A stretch of DNA of 50,473 bases from Candidatus Cybelea septentrionalis (GCA_003158175.1 PMHJ01000042.1:1-50473), one strand, 5' to 3'. Numbered from the stretch's first letter, positions 32,170 through 41,262 are shown. Numbers and translations: made by a program. Notes: a model not told the origin generated them from the letters alone.

Positions 32170-33133
32170 GTTCGCCTTTCAATGGGCGCCACCAGCCTTC
32201 GTTGGCGCGGTACCATGCAATCGTCGAGGCGATACCCTCGTCAAAATGCATCTGCGGTCTCCAGCCGAGGGCATGCAGTCGCGAACTATCGAGCGCGTAC
32301 CGGCGGTCGTGACCGAGACGGTCGGCGACGTGTTCGACGTGACGCTCCATCGAACGTCCGCATGCGCCGATCAGCACCCGCGTAAGCTCGAGGTTGGTCA
32401 GCGAGGATCCGCCGCCTGCGTTGTAGACACCGCCGGGCGCGCCGTGCTCGAGGACGTGGAGAACCGCGCGCGCGTGGTCGTCGACGTAGAGCCAATTGCG
32501 AATTTGCAGACCGTCGCCGTACACCGGAACGCGCCGATCGTCGAGTAAATTTGTAATGAAGAGCGGAACGATCTTTTCCGGATACTGATTCGGGCCGTAG
32601 GTATTGCTTCCGCGCGTGATGACGACGGGCACGCCGTAGGTTGCGTGATAGGCGAGCGCCAGCAAGTCGGCTGCCGCCTTACTGGCGGCGTAGGGGCTTC
32701 GCGGTCGCAGCGGGTCGGTCTCGCTGGACTCACCCTCGGCGACTTCACCGTAGACCTCGTCGGTCGAGACCTGCACTAGTCGCGAGACCCGGCCGGCGCG
32801 TAGCGCCTCAAGAAGGACCTGTGTCCCTAAGGCGTCGGTTCGCAGAAAAGCCTCGGGATTCTCGATCGACCGGTCGACGTGGGTCTCCGCCGCGAAGTTC
32901 ACGACGGCATCGGCCTTGGTGCCGATCGCTTCGCGCACGGCCGCCGGGTCGCAGATGTCGCCCTTCAGAAAGCGGTAACGAGGCGTTTGCTTGAGGTCGG
33001 CTAGGTTCGCCGGGTTTCCGGCATAGGTCATGGCGTCGAGGTTGATGACCTCCAGGGCGGGACGCTCTCGCAGCGCGAGGCGAATGAAGTGCGAGCCGAT
33101 AAAGCCCAGACCCCCCGTAACCACCCAGCGCAT
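32156..33133 (-). CDS. rfbB: dTDP-glucose 4,6-dehydratase RfbB
   Basis: Converts dTDP-glucose to dTDP-4-keto-6-deoxyglucose. An extended short-chain dehydrogenase: NAD loop TGGLGFIG at residues 6-13, the STDEVYG motif near 123-129 (TDE), and catalytic Tyr148-x3-Lys152 in YAASK. The 325-residue length is standard. ATG 33133 starts directly at the conserved MRWVVTGG. The frame continues upstream but only with non-family sequence in the promoter region of rpsB. It is divergent from rpsB. Confidence 0.94.
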   Translation of the reverse strand: MRWVVTGGLGFIGSHFIRLALRERPALEVINLDAMTYAGNPANLADLKQTPRYRFLKGDICDPAAVREAIGTKADAVVNFAAETHVDRSIENPEAFLRTDALGTQVLLEALRAGRVSRLVQVSTDEVYGEVAEGESSETDPLRPRSPYAASKAAADLLALAYHATYGVPVVITRGSNTYGPNQYPEKIVPLFITNLLDDRRVPVYGDGLQIRNWLYVDDHARAVLHVLEHGAPGGVYNAGGGSSLTNLELTRVLIGACGRSMERHVEHVADRLGHDRRYALDSSRLHALGWRPQMHFDEGIASTIAWYRANEGWWRPLKGERAPA

Positions 33134-33190
33134 GCCGCGCGGCTTTCGGTCCGCAGGCGAAGGGAGCCTGGCCCCACCGAGCAGCCTGTA

Positions 33191-33215
33191 CGTAGCGAGC
33201 GTAGCGAGTCGAAGG
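33191..33215. repeat. Tandem CGTAGCGAG repeat followed by a GTCGAAGG core
   Basis: Two perfect copies of CGTAGCGAG (33191-33199, 33200-33208) adjoin GTCGAAGG (33208-33215). The same 8-mer or its complement also occurs in the 37744 and 41770 elements. These look like members of a dispersed intergenic repeat family. Confidence 0.45.
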
Positions 33216-33222
33216 GGTGCCA

Positions 33223-33231
33223 TGCTATAAT
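33223..33231 (+). promoter_or_regulatory. Extended -10 promoter of the rpsB operon
   Basis: TGCTATAAT contains a perfect TATAAT and the extended TGn. It sits 108 bases before the rpsB ATG. The -35 region is weak (TAGCGA at 18-base spacing), which is common with an extended -10. It would drive the rpsB-to-ispG run with a leader of about 100 bases. Confidence 0.6.
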
Positions 33232-33276
33232 CGCGCGGCTGTCCCTTACTTCACCTCGCAGGGAGGCGGGGTGTTC

Positions 33277-33336
33277 ATGACTCCATCGAGGTCCGTCAGC
33301 GCAGGATGTGCGGCGGACGGGAGCCAGAAAGGCTAA
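33277..33336 (+). CDS. Possible 19-residue leader peptide upstream of rpsB
   Basis: A short frame MTPSRSVSAG..KG ends in TAA 3 bases before the rpsB ATG. GTG 33271 in the same frame would give two more residues. GGAGG at 33262-33266 lies 10 bases before the ATG. It is within the predicted leader transcript. Chance cannot be excluded. Confidence 0.35.
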   Translation: MTPSRSVSAGCAADGSQKG

Positions 33337-33339
33337 CCT

Positions 33340-34113
33340 ATGACCGTCGTCACCATGCGCGAGCTCTTGGAGGCGGGCGTCCACTTCGGGCACCAGACCC
33401 GCCGCTGGAACCCAAAGATGAAACCCTACATCTTTCAAGAGCGAAACGGCATCTACATCATCGACCTCGCGCTCACCGTGCAGAAGCTTCGCGAGACCTA
33501 CGAAGCCGTCAGGCAGATGGCTCGGGCGGGGCGCGTGATCCTCTTCGTTGGAACGAAGAAGCAGGCCGCCGACGTCGTGCGCGAAGAGGCCGAACGCGCC
33601 GGCACGTTCTTCATCAACCAGCGCTGGCTGGGCGGCACGCTGACCAATTTTGCCACGATCCAAAAACGAATCGCGCGGCTCCGCGAGCTCGAAAACATGA
33701 AGCTTCAGGGCGACTTCGAGCGCTTGCCGAAAAAAGAAGTAGCTAATCTGCAAGACGAGATGAACCGGCTCGAGCGCTTTCTCGGCGGCATCAAGGATAT
33801 GCACCGGCTACCCGACGCGCTCTTCATCGTCGATCCGAAGAAGGAACGGATCGCCGTTTTGGAAGCGCGCAAACTCAAGATTCCAATTATTGCGGTGATC
33901 GACACGAACTGCGATCCGGACGAGATCGACTATCCGATCCCCGGGAACGACGATGCCATCCGCGCCGTGAAGCTCATGGTGGGGAAGATCGCCGATGCGA
34001 TCATCGAGGGAAAGACCGAGAGCGAGAGTGCGTACGATCACGTTGAATACGAGGCGTCGCCCGAAGCGATCGAAGACGAGGCTCCGGTAACGATGGCGGA
34101 GGCGGGGCTTTGA
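33340..34113 (+). CDS. rpsB: 30S ribosomal protein S2
   Basis: A 257-residue small-subunit ribosomal protein. Typical features are the N-terminal [32 protein letters not shown] near residue 93, and [13 protein letters not shown] with the [21 protein letters not shown] block near 190. AAAGG lies upstream of the ATG. The stop overlaps tsf (TTGA). It opens the rpsB-tsf-pyrH-frr run, an almost universal order. Confidence 0.97.
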   Translation: MTVVTMRELLEAGVHFGHQTRRWNPKMKPYIFQERNGIYIIDLALTVQKLRETYEAVRQMARAGRVILFVGTKKQAADVVREEAERAGTFFINQRWLGGTLTNFATIQKRIARLRELENMKLQGDFERLPKKEVANLQDEMNRLERFLGGIKDMHRLPDALFIVDPKKERIAVLEARKLKIPIIAVIDTNCDPDEIDYPIPGNDDAIRAVKLMVGKIADAIIEGKTESESAYDHVEYEASPEAIEDEAPVTMAEAGL

Positions 34114-34709
34114 TTTCCTATCAACCCAAGGCCGAAGAGATAAAGGCGCTGCGGGAAGCCACGAGCGCGCCGATGATGGACTGCCGTAAGGCCCTGCTCG
34201 ATGCGGGCGGCGATCCCGATCGCGCAAAAACGCTGCTGCTCGAACGCGGTGCCGCGCAGGCTGCAAAAAAAGCCGAACGCGTGGCGGACGAAGGGCTCGT
34301 CACAAGCTACGTGCATGCCGGTGGGAAGATCGGGGTCTTGGTCGAGGTCAACAGCGAGACGGATTTCGTGGCACGCAATCCGCGGTTTGCGGAACTCTCT
34401 CGCGACATCGCGATGCACATCGCGGCAATGTCGCCGCAGTATCTCGATCGCGAGAGCGTGCCGAGCGATGTTGTAGATCGCCTGCGCGAGGACTTTGCGG
34501 CGGGCGTACCCTCAGGAAAGTCCGCCGAGGTCGGCGAGAAGATCGTTGCCGGAAGGCTGAATAAATGGTTCGAAGAGCACTGCCTGCTCGACCAAACCTT
34601 CGTGAAAGATGATAGCGTGACCGTCGGGGATCTGCTCCATCGTTCGATCGGAGCGCTCGGCGAGCGCATTCGGGTCCGGCGCTTCGCAAGATACGCCCTC
34701 GGTGAGTGA
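34110..34709 (+). CDS. tsf: Translation elongation factor Ts (short form)
   Basis: Recycles EF-Tu by GDP release. At 199 residues this is the short type, like the Thermus protein, lacking the long insertion seen in E. coli. The N-terminal UBA-like part ([24 protein letters not shown]) and the key TDFVARN motif at residues 84-90 are present. The TTG start overlaps the rpsB stop as TTGA. The last 8 bases overlap pyrH. Confidence 0.95.
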   Translation: MISYQPKAEEIKALREATSAPMMDCRKALLDAGGDPDRAKTLLLERGAAQAAKKAERVADEGLVTSYVHAGGKIGVLVEVNSETDFVARNPRFAELSRDIAMHIAAMSPQYLDRESVPSDVVDRLREDFAAGVPSGKSAEVGEKIVAGRLNKWFEEHCLLDQTFVKDDSVTVGDLLHRSIGALGERIRVRRFARYALGE

Positions 34710-35454
34710 ACGCGACCGGCCGCGATTCTCCCGCGTGCTGTTGAAGATCTCAGGTGAAGCCTTCGCCGGCGGCTCGAACAGCGTCGACGTCAACACGACG
34801 CACGTTATGGCCGCACAGATCGCCGACGTAAGCCGCGACGGCGTTTCCGTGGCGATCGTCGTCGGCGGCGGCAACATCTGGCGTGGGAAAGTGCACGAAG
34901 AGGCCGGCATGGATCGTGCCACCGCCGACTATATGGGAATGCTGGCGACGGTGATCAACGCGCTGGCATTGCAGGATGCGCTCGAGCGCATGGGAGTGGC
35001 TTCGCGCGTCCAAACCGCCATCGCGATGCATCAAATCGCCGAGCCATATATTCGACGGCGCGCCATCCGCCATTTGGAGAAGGGACGAATCGTCATTTTT
35101 GCCGCCGGGACGGGCAACCCGTATTTCACGACCGACACGACCGCCGCGCTGCGAGCGGTGGAAGTCGAGGCTGAGGCTATCCTAAAAGCGACGAAAGTAG
35201 ACGGTATCTACTCGGCCGATCCTAAAAAAGATCCGCTCGCGACGCGCTTCGACCGCCTCGACTACATGGACGTGCTGCAGCTCGGACTGGAAGTGATGGA
35301 TTCGACGTCCATGGCGCTCTGCATGGACAACTCACTCCCGGTCATCGTGTTCGACATGGCGGTTCCGGGAAACATTCGACGCGTCATCTGGGGCGATGCG
35401 ATCGGGACCTACGTCGGACGGCAGACCGCGCCGGTAGGCGCAAGGAGCGTGTAA
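34702..35454 (+). CDS. pyrH: UMP kinase PyrH
   Basis: Phosphorylates UMP to UDP. An amino-acid-kinase fold of 250 residues with [11 protein letters not shown] at the N-terminus, [10 protein letters not shown] near 53-62, [20 protein letters not shown] near 134-153 and the [15 protein letters not shown] loop near 168-182. The GTG start overlaps tsf by 8 bases; frr follows after 3 bases. Confidence 0.96.
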   Translation: MSERDRPRFSRVLLKISGEAFAGGSNSVDVNTTHVMAAQIADVSRDGVSVAIVVGGGNIWRGKVHEEAGMDRATADYMGMLATVINALALQDALERMGVASRVQTAIAMHQIAEPYIRRRAIRHLEKGRIVIFAAGTGNPYFTTDTTAALRAVEVEAEAILKATKVDGIYSADPKKDPLATRFDRLDYMDVLQLGLEVMDSTSMALCMDNSLPVIVFDMAVPGNIRRVIWGDAIGTYVGRQTAPVGARSV

Positions 35455-35457
35455 GCA

Positions 35458-36015
35458 ATGGCGGGCGCCGATTTTAAAGAGATCGAGTCGAAGATGCACA
35501 AATGCGTGGAGGCGGCTCGCGGCGATTTCGCGACGATTCGCACCGGGCGCGCGTCGCCCGCGCTGCTCGACCGTCTCGTTGTCGAGGCCTACGGCCAGCC
35601 CGCGCCGCTCAAGCAGGTCGCCGGAGTATCGGTGCCCGACTCGCGAACGTTGCTGATCACGGCATGGGACAAAGGCGTCGTTTCGGAGATTCGAAAGGCG
35701 ATCGAGAAGAGCGATCTGGGCCTAACGCCCAACGTCGACGGCACCGCCATCCGCCTGGTCATACCTCCCCTGAACGAAGAGCGTCGTAAAGATCTCGCGA
35801 AGCTGGTTAAGAAGAAGGGCGAGGACGGCCGAATCGCCGTTCGTAACGTGCGGCATCACGCCCACGACGAACTAAAAAGCGACCTGAAGTCGCATGCGAT
35901 CACCGAGGACGAGAGTAAGCGGATGCAAGATACGCTTCAGAAGCTTACCGACAAGTACGTCAAAGAGATCGACGGCCTCGTCGCGTCCAAAGAAAAAGAG
36001 ATCATGGAAGTGTGA
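35458..36015 (+). CDS. frr: Ribosome recycling factor
   Basis: With EF-G, splits the post-termination ribosome. The 185-residue length and signatures are standard: RTGRASPALLDRLVVEAYG near residue 30, PLNEERRKDLAKLVKKKGEDGRIAVRNVR in the middle, and a long C-terminal helix. Its stop overlaps the following 64-residue gene as GTGA. Confidence 0.97.
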   Translation: MAGADFKEIESKMHKCVEAARGDFATIRTGRASPALLDRLVVEAYGQPAPLKQVAGVSVPDSRTLLITAWDKGVVSEIRKAIEKSDLGLTPNVDGTAIRLVIPPLNEERRKDLAKLVKKKGEDGRIAVRNVRHHAHDELKSDLKSHAITEDESKRMQDTLQKLTDKYVKEIDGLVASKEKEIMEV

Positions 36016-36206
36016 GCGAGGAGCTGATACTCGTTCCGGAGGTGCAAGCGCGGCGCGCGCTGCGCGATCACGCTCTGAGGCTGCACGTTCTCGCTCCACA
36101 CGGTGCGTGGCTCGGGTGCGGAGCTTTGCGTGTCCTCCGCTTGAAAATAAACGAGGACCGCTCGGCGGACGTTGTGGCCGGCTACGAATCGTATCGGCCG
36201 GCATGA
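36012..36206 (+). CDS. 64-residue protein of unknown function between frr and uppS
   Basis: A small gene that overlaps both neighbours: its GTG start shares bases with the frr stop (GTGA) and its TGA shares bases with the uppS ATG (ATGA). The protein is soluble, with an Arg/Leu-rich N-terminal half (VQARRALRDHALRLHVLAP), a single Cys and a tail LKINEDRSADVVAGYESY. I recognise no family. Overlap at both ends makes a spurious call unlikely, because the frame must fit exactly between two coupled genes. A role linked to translation or isoprenoid synthesis is only suggested by place. Confidence 0.65.
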   Translation: MSEELILVPEVQARRALRDHALRLHVLAPHGAWLGCGALRVLRLKINEDRSADVVAGYESYRPA

Positions 36207-36943
36207 CGATGTCGTTGGCCGAGGGCTGCGTAGCGTTGGGCTCGGGCTCCGTACCGCGCCACGTGGCCATCATTATGGACGGCAATCGCCGTTGGGCCAA
36301 AGAGCGCGGGCTGCCCGCGATCGAAGGGCACCGTCGCGGCATGGTCGCGTTGCGTCACGTGACGCGCGCGGCCAGCGACCTCGGTATCGGGGTGCTCACG
36401 GTTTACGGCTTCTCGACGGAAAACTGGAATCGCTCGGCCGGCGAGATCTCGCTGCTCTTCGAGCTTTGCGTTGCCTTCGCGCGCAACGAGCTGATCGAGC
36501 TGCGGCGCAACAACGTTCGCGTGCGCGTCATCGGCGAGTGGGAGTCGCTTCCCCAAGCCCCGCGCGCTGCGTTGGCGGATCTGCAGGCGCAGACCGCGGG
36601 TAACACCGGGCTGCTGCTCAATCTTGCGGTCAACTATAGCTCGCACGCCGAACTTCAACGGGCCGTCCGAGCCATCGCGCAAGACGCTGCGTGCGGAAAC
36701 CTGTCACCAGATGCGATCGACGAGGGCGTCATACGCCGTTACCTTTATACGGCGGATCTGCCCGAACTCGACTTGCTGATCAGGGCCGGGGGCGAGCGAC
36801 GGCTTTCGAACTTTCTTCTGTACCAGGCGGCATACGCCGAGCTCGTCATGAGCGACGTATACTGGCCGGAGTTTTCAAAGGACGATCTCGCGCGAGCGCT
36901 TGTGGAGTTTGCGCAGCGGGAACGGCGTTTCGGCGGGACTTGA
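36203..36943 (+). CDS. uppS: Isoprenyl (undecaprenyl) diphosphate synthase UppS
   Basis: Makes the long-chain C55 isoprenoid carrier for peptidoglycan and other wall polymers. A cis-prenyltransferase of 246 residues: Asp26 in IIMDGNRRWA, the YGFSTENWNRS block, and the C-terminal DLLIRAGGERRLSNFLLYQAAYAEL signature. Some residues vary from the usual DLLIRTGGE (Ala for Thr). The ATG overlaps the preceding small gene; its TGA overlaps cdsA as TTGA. Confidence 0.95.
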   Translation: MTMSLAEGCVALGSGSVPRHVAIIMDGNRRWAKERGLPAIEGHRRGMVALRHVTRAASDLGIGVLTVYGFSTENWNRSAGEISLLFELCVAFARNELIELRRNNVRVRVIGEWESLPQAPRAALADLQAQTAGNTGLLLNLAVNYSSHAELQRAVRAIAQDAACGNLSPDAIDEGVIRRYLYTADLPELDLLIRAGGERRLSNFLLYQAAYAELVMSDVYWPEFSKDDLARALVEFAQRERRFGGT

Positions 36944-37743
36944 GCCGACGACGGGTCGTGGTTGGCCTGATCGTCGCGGCGATCGGGCTGTTCTGCGTAC
37001 TCTTCCCATGGGCGTTCTACGGTCTCTTGCTCGTGATCGGACTCGCCAGCATCTACGAGTTCAATTATCTCTGTGCGATCAAAGGGCAACCGCTGGAGTA
37101 TCCGGTTGCAGTGCTCGGCGTCGTCGCGTACATCGCGATGGCCGTCTTCGGGGTGCTTCACAATTGGGAGGGCGTGCTGCTCGCGGGCATCGTCATCGCA
37201 GCCTTCTCACTCGGAATGTACGGCGAGGAGAAGGGGTACTTCGCGCGCACCGCTTACACGCTGCTTGCCGTTCTTTACATCGGCAAGCTGCTGGCCTATT
37301 TCGTCTTCATTCGTCAGATCGCCGGCAACGGCATGTGGCTGACGATCTACGTCATCGTCATCATCGTGATGACGGATACCTTCGGAATGCTCGTCGGCTC
37401 GACGCTGGGCCGTCATCCGCTCACGCGAATCTCGCCGAACAAGACCGTCGAAGGATCCGTTGGGTCGCTGGTCATCACCACCGCCATCGCCATCGGCGCA
37501 ACGTGGTTTGCGCCGCTGCACTTGCAGTGGTGGCAGGGCGGCGTGCTCGCCATTGTGACCGGCGTCGCGGCCCAGATCGGAGACCTGGTGGAATCGGCCT
37601 TTAAGCGCGACGCAGGCGTAAAAGACGCCGGCGCCATGATCGTTGGTCACGGCGGCGTCTTAGACCGGTTCGATTCCTATCTTCTGGGCGGCGTAGCGTT
37701 CTTTGCAACGCTCCATCTCTTGGGAATCTTGAGTCTTCCATGA
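36940..37743 (+). CDS. cdsA: Phosphatidate cytidylyltransferase CdsA
   Basis: Makes CDP-diacylglycerol for phospholipid synthesis. A 267-residue membrane protein with about eight helices. The family signature is SPNKTVEGSVGSL near residue 163-175 and GDLVESAFKRDAGVKDAG...GHGGVLDRFDS near the end. The TTG start overlaps the uppS stop. The uppS-cdsA-dxr-rseP order is conserved in many bacteria. Confidence 0.95.
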   Translation: MSRRRVVVGLIVAAIGLFCVLFPWAFYGLLLVIGLASIYEFNYLCAIKGQPLEYPVAVLGVVAYIAMAVFGVLHNWEGVLLAGIVIAAFSLGMYGEEKGYFARTAYTLLAVLYIGKLLAYFVFIRQIAGNGMWLTIYVIVIIVMTDTFGMLVGSTLGRHPLTRISPNKTVEGSVGSLVITTAIAIGATWFAPLHLQWWQGGVLAIVTGVAAQIGDLVESAFKRDAGVKDAGAMIVGHGGVLDRFDSYLLGGVAFFATLHLLGILSLP

Positions 37744-37782
37744 CTGAGCCCTTCGACTTCGCCGCTGCGCGGCTTTGCTCAG
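37744..37782. repeat. Nested hairpin between cdsA and dxr
   Basis: CTGAGC (37744-37749) pairs with GCTCAG (37777-37782); inside, GCCGC-TGC-GCGGC (37761-37773) forms a second stem. It contains CCTTCGAC (37750-37757), shared with the 41770 element. The dxr start lies 20 bases later, so this is in a leader or between transcripts. Confidence 0.55.
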
Positions 37783-37802
37783 GATAAACTAGGGGATGGC
37801 GC

Positions 37803-38966
37803 GTGCGTAAGCGGGTAGCAATTCTAGGATCGACGGGATCGATTGGGACCCAAGCGCTGGACGTGATCGCCGCGCATCCCGAAAGATTCGAGGTCGTCGG
37901 TTTGGCCGCGGGGCGGAATGAAGATCTGCTTCACGAGCAAGCGCGGCGGTTCGGCGCGCGCATAGCGACGACGATCGCCGACGGCCCGGAGGGACTTCTG
38001 CGAGTCGCCGTGTCGAGCGAACCCGAGATCCTTCTTGCGGCGACGGATGGTTCCGTTGCGTTCGAGGCCGTGTTCGCAGCCGTCGAGCGTGGCACCGACG
38101 TTGCCGTTGCAAACAAGGAGCTCATCGTTGCGGCGGGTGCGCTGCTCGTCGAATTGGCGCAACGCAGCGGCGCGAAGCTGCTACCGGTCGACAGCGAGCA
38201 CAGCGCGATCTTCCAATGCTTGACCGGCGAAGAACGCGAGAGTGTCGCCGCCATCGTGCTGACTGCGTCGGGTGGGCCGTTTTGGCGCACCTCTCGCGAA
38301 GCGATGGAGCATGCGGATGTGGAGGCTGCGCTCGCACACCCGACCTGGCGGATGGGAACGAAAAACACGATCGACTCGGCAACGATGATGAACAAGGGCC
38401 TGGAGGTCATCGAGGCCAGCCGGCTTTTCGGCTACCCGGGCGAGCAAATACGCATCGCCGTGCATCCCCAATCGATAGTGCATGGGTTCGTTCTCTTTAC
38501 CGACGGAAGCGTAAAGTCGCAGCTGGCGGCCCCCGATATGCGACTGCCGATTGGCTACGCCCTCGCCTTCCCAAGGCGACTACCGTCGCTGGAGGACCAA
38601 GCCAGGTCCCTGAGTCTTGAGGACGATGTTTTACAAATGCTGGGAGCAAAGCAAGGAGAGGTCGCCTTGCGCTACGATTTCGAGGCGCCCGATCCGTTCC
38701 GATTTCCGTGCGTCGCCTTAGCATATGAAGCGCTGGCTGCGGGCGGGACGGTGCCCGCCGTGCTCTCGGCCGCAAACGAAGTCGCCGTGGACGCGTTTGT
38801 CGAAGGTAGGATTGCTTTCGGGAAAATCTCAGAGGTTATCGAACGAACCATGGAACGAACTCGCCCGGCCGAGGCCAGTCTCCAGGGGGTACGCTTGGCC
38901 GACCGAGAGGCCCGAATAAACGCGCAGGCAATCGTGGAAGGAACGCAAAGGTCGTCGGTCCATTGA
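37803..38966 (+). CDS. dxr: 1-deoxy-D-xylulose 5-phosphate reductoisomerase
   Basis: Second enzyme of the MEP isoprenoid pathway. The 387-residue protein has the NADPH loop GSTGSIG at residues 9-15, ANKELIVAAG near 101, the metal site VDSEHSAIFQCL near 129-140, and the flexible lid TNKTIDSATMMNKGLEV-like block (KNTIDSATMMNKGLE near 185). The start is GTG, with AGGGG 7 bases upstream. It pairs with ispG two genes downstream, so the organism uses the non-mevalonate route. Confidence 0.97.
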   Translation: MRKRVAILGSTGSIGTQALDVIAAHPERFEVVGLAAGRNEDLLHEQARRFGARIATTIADGPEGLLRVAVSSEPEILLAATDGSVAFEAVFAAVERGTDVAVANKELIVAAGALLVELAQRSGAKLLPVDSEHSAIFQCLTGEERESVAAIVLTASGGPFWRTSREAMEHADVEAALAHPTWRMGTKNTIDSATMMNKGLEVIEASRLFGYPGEQIRIAVHPQSIVHGFVLFTDGSVKSQLAAPDMRLPIGYALAFPRRLPSLEDQARSLSLEDDVLQMLGAKQGEVALRYDFEAPDPFRFPCVALAYEALAAGGTVPAVLSAANEVAVDAFVEGRIAFGKISEVIERTMERTRPAEASLQGVRLADREARINAQAIVEGTQRSSVH

Positions 38967-40099
38967 ATCTTCTCGCCGTCGTCACCCTGATCGGATTCGA
39001 AAAGGTCGCCACGTTTTTGGTGATGCTTTCGGTGTTGATCGTCCTTCACGAGCTCGGTCACTTCATCTTGGCACGCCGAAACGGAGTCCGAGTAAACGAA
39101 TTTGCCGTCGGATTCGGTCCGCGCCTATTGACTTGGAAGAGCCCGCGAAGCGGAACGCAATATTCGTTGCGGGCCTTTCCGGTCGGTGGCTTCTGTGCGA
39201 TGGAAGGCGAAGACGGCAAGGGCTCTGAGGCAGAGCAACAACGAAGTTTCCGCGCGCAGCCGCACGACGTGCAGAGCAACTTTCAGGCGAAATCGCCATG
39301 GCGGCGCCTTGCGATCATCCTGGCCGGACCCGCCGCGAACTTTGTACTCTGCTACGCAATCTTGCTAATCGGGGCCTTAACGTTTGGCGTAGCGAGCGAT
39401 AAAACGAGCCAGCCGGTGGTCCGCGAAGTGATCCCAGGATCTCCCGCGGAGATCGGCGGCATCCGTCCGGGCGATCGCATCGTTGCCATCAACGGCGTAC
39501 CGATGACGAGCGGAAAGAAGTTGGTCGACACGATTCACGGCGCGCTACACAAAAGGCTCGATCTGGTCTATCAACGCAATGGCGTTCAGACGGAGATCTA
39601 CGTTTCGCCGCGCGCTTGTCCGCCGCAAGTCGGGCGGAACTTTGGCTGCATCGGATTCTCCCCCGTCCCGGCCTTCGAACGCGTCGGATTCCTTGCCGCG
39701 GTACGCCAAAGCGGCAACCAGTTCGTCGTGATCGCCGACCAAACGGTCCAAGGCGTCGTGCTCCTCGCGACGCAGTTCTCAAAGTATTCGCCCCAGGTCT
39801 CCGGGCCGATCGGCATGGGCCAAGCGGCGGCCACGGTGCAGGACTGGGGCTGGGGACCCTATCTGTCGTTCGCTGCCACGATCTCGTTTGCGCTTGGGCT
39901 CTTTAACTTGCTGCCCATTCCCGCGCTCGACGGCGGACGCGCTGCGTTCATTATCGCCGAACTGATTCGCGGGCGCCCGGTGGATCCGGAGAAAGAGGCG
40001 ATGGTCCACCTCGCGGGCTTCGCGGCGTTGATCGCCTTGGTAATGCTCGTCGCTTTCCACGACATCACGCGCATCGTCAAGGGCCAGGGAGTGCTGTAA
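38963..40099 (+). CDS. rseP: Site-2 intramembrane protease RseP
   Basis: A zinc metalloprotease (S2P family) that cuts membrane-bound anti-sigma factors and signal-peptide remnants. The active motif HELGH is at residues 29-33 inside the first membrane segment. One PDZ domain lies at about 150-210 (REVIPGSPAEIGGIRPGDRI), followed by the second metal motif NLLPIPALDGGR near 322. Full length is 378 residues. The TTG start overlaps the dxr stop as TTGA. The anti-sigma factor of this window (23583-24155) is a possible client but is not linked. Confidence 0.95.
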   Translation: MNLLAVVTLIGFEKVATFLVMLSVLIVLHELGHFILARRNGVRVNEFAVGFGPRLLTWKSPRSGTQYSLRAFPVGGFCAMEGEDGKGSEAEQQRSFRAQPHDVQSNFQAKSPWRRLAIILAGPAANFVLCYAILLIGALTFGVASDKTSQPVVREVIPGSPAEIGGIRPGDRIVAINGVPMTSGKKLVDTIHGALHKRLDLVYQRNGVQTEIYVSPRACPPQVGRNFGCIGFSPVPAFERVGFLAAVRQSGNQFVVIADQTVQGVVLLATQFSKYSPQVSGPIGMGQAAATVQDWGWGPYLSFAATISFALGLFNLLPIPALDGGRAAFIIAELIRGRPVDPEKEAMVHLAGFAALIALVMLVAFHDITRIVKGQGVL

Positions 40100-41262
40100 T
40101 GCTTCGACTCCGTCGCAAGAGCAATCCAATCTTTCTCCAGAACAAGACGGGTAAGGCCGACGCAAAGAGCGTCTGGATCGGCGGCGATCATCCCGTCGTC
40201 GTGCAGTCGATGACGACGACCGACACCGCCGACGCCGACAAAACGCTCGAACAAGTTTACGGCCTCGCGATGGAAGGCTGTGAGGTCGTACGCGTCACGG
40301 TCAAGGATGCCCCCGACGCCGCGGGTCTGCCGGCGATCGTTTCCCGCTCGCCGGTTCCGATCGTGGCGGACATTCACTTCGACCACAAGATGGCGCTGGC
40401 GGCAATCGAAGCCGGCGTTGCGAAACTGCGATTGAATCCTGGGAATATTCGCGACCCCAAGAAAGTCGCGGAGGTCGTTACTGCGGCGAAAGCTCGGGGC
40501 ATTCCGATCCGCGTCGGCGTCAATATGGGTTCGCTCGCGCCCGACTTGGAGAAATCGCTCGGCCATACGGCCGAAGCGATGGTGCTCTCGGCCTTGCGTC
40601 ACGTCGAGATGCTCGAAGAGCACGGCCACACGGATATTGCGATTTCGCTCAAAGCCCACGACGTCGCCACGACCGTCGAAGCCTATCGCTTGATGGATGG
40701 CCGTTTGCGCGAGCGCGCGACGCCCTATGCGCTGCACCTCGGCATTACCGAAGCGGGACTGTTGCGCGACGGCACGATCAAGTCGTCGATTGGGTTGGGG
40801 ATTCTGCTTTGGGAAGGGATCGGAGACACGATTCGAGTCTCGCTGGCGGACGATCCGATCGAAGAGGTTCCCGTCTGTTGGGGAATTCTCAAATCGCTCG
40901 GTTTGCGAGAAAAAGGCTTTGAAATTACGGCCTGTCCCTCGTGCGGGCGCGCAGAGATATCGGTGCTCGAGCTGGGTCGAGCCGTTGAAGCGATCGCCAA
41001 GTCGTATAGTGCGCCGGTGAAGGTCGCGGTGATGGGCTGCGTCGTCAACGGCCCGGGCGAATCGAAGATGGCCGACGTCGGCGTCGCCGGCGGCAAGGGC
41101 AAGGGCGCGATTTATCGCGCCGGCGAGTTGGTCGGCACCTATCCGGAGAGCGAGCTGCTTGGAATGCTGCGGCTGGAAATCGAAAAGGTCATCGCCGAGA
41201 AGTATCCCGCATACCTCGACGAAATCGGACGGCCTCCAGCGGTCGTGCCGTCTACCGTCTGA
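40099..41262 (+). CDS. ispG: 4-hydroxy-3-methylbut-2-enyl diphosphate synthase IspG
   Basis: Sixth enzyme of the MEP pathway, a [4Fe-4S] protein. The 387-residue bacterial form has VQSMTTTDTADADKTLEQV near residue 35, LRLNPGNIRDPKK near 111, and the cluster cysteines in CPSCGRAE and MGCVVNGPGES. The ATG overlaps the rseP stop (TAATG). Its own stop overlaps the next gene as TGATG. Confidence 0.96.
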   Translation: MLRLRRKSNPIFLQNKTGKADAKSVWIGGDHPVVVQSMTTTDTADADKTLEQVYGLAMEGCEVVRVTVKDAPDAAGLPAIVSRSPVPIVADIHFDHKMALAAIEAGVAKLRLNPGNIRDPKKVAEVVTAAKARGIPIRVGVNMGSLAPDLEKSLGHTAEAMVLSALRHVEMLEEHGHTDIAISLKAHDVATTVEAYRLMDGRLRERATPYALHLGITEAGLLRDGTIKSSIGLGILLWEGIGDTIRVSLADDPIEEVPVCWGILKSLGLREKGFEITACPSCGRAEISVLELGRAVEAIAKSYSAPVKVAVMGCVVNGPGESKMADVGVAGGKGKGAIYRAGELVGTYPESELLGMLRLEIEKVIAEKYPAYLDEIGRPPAVVPSTV

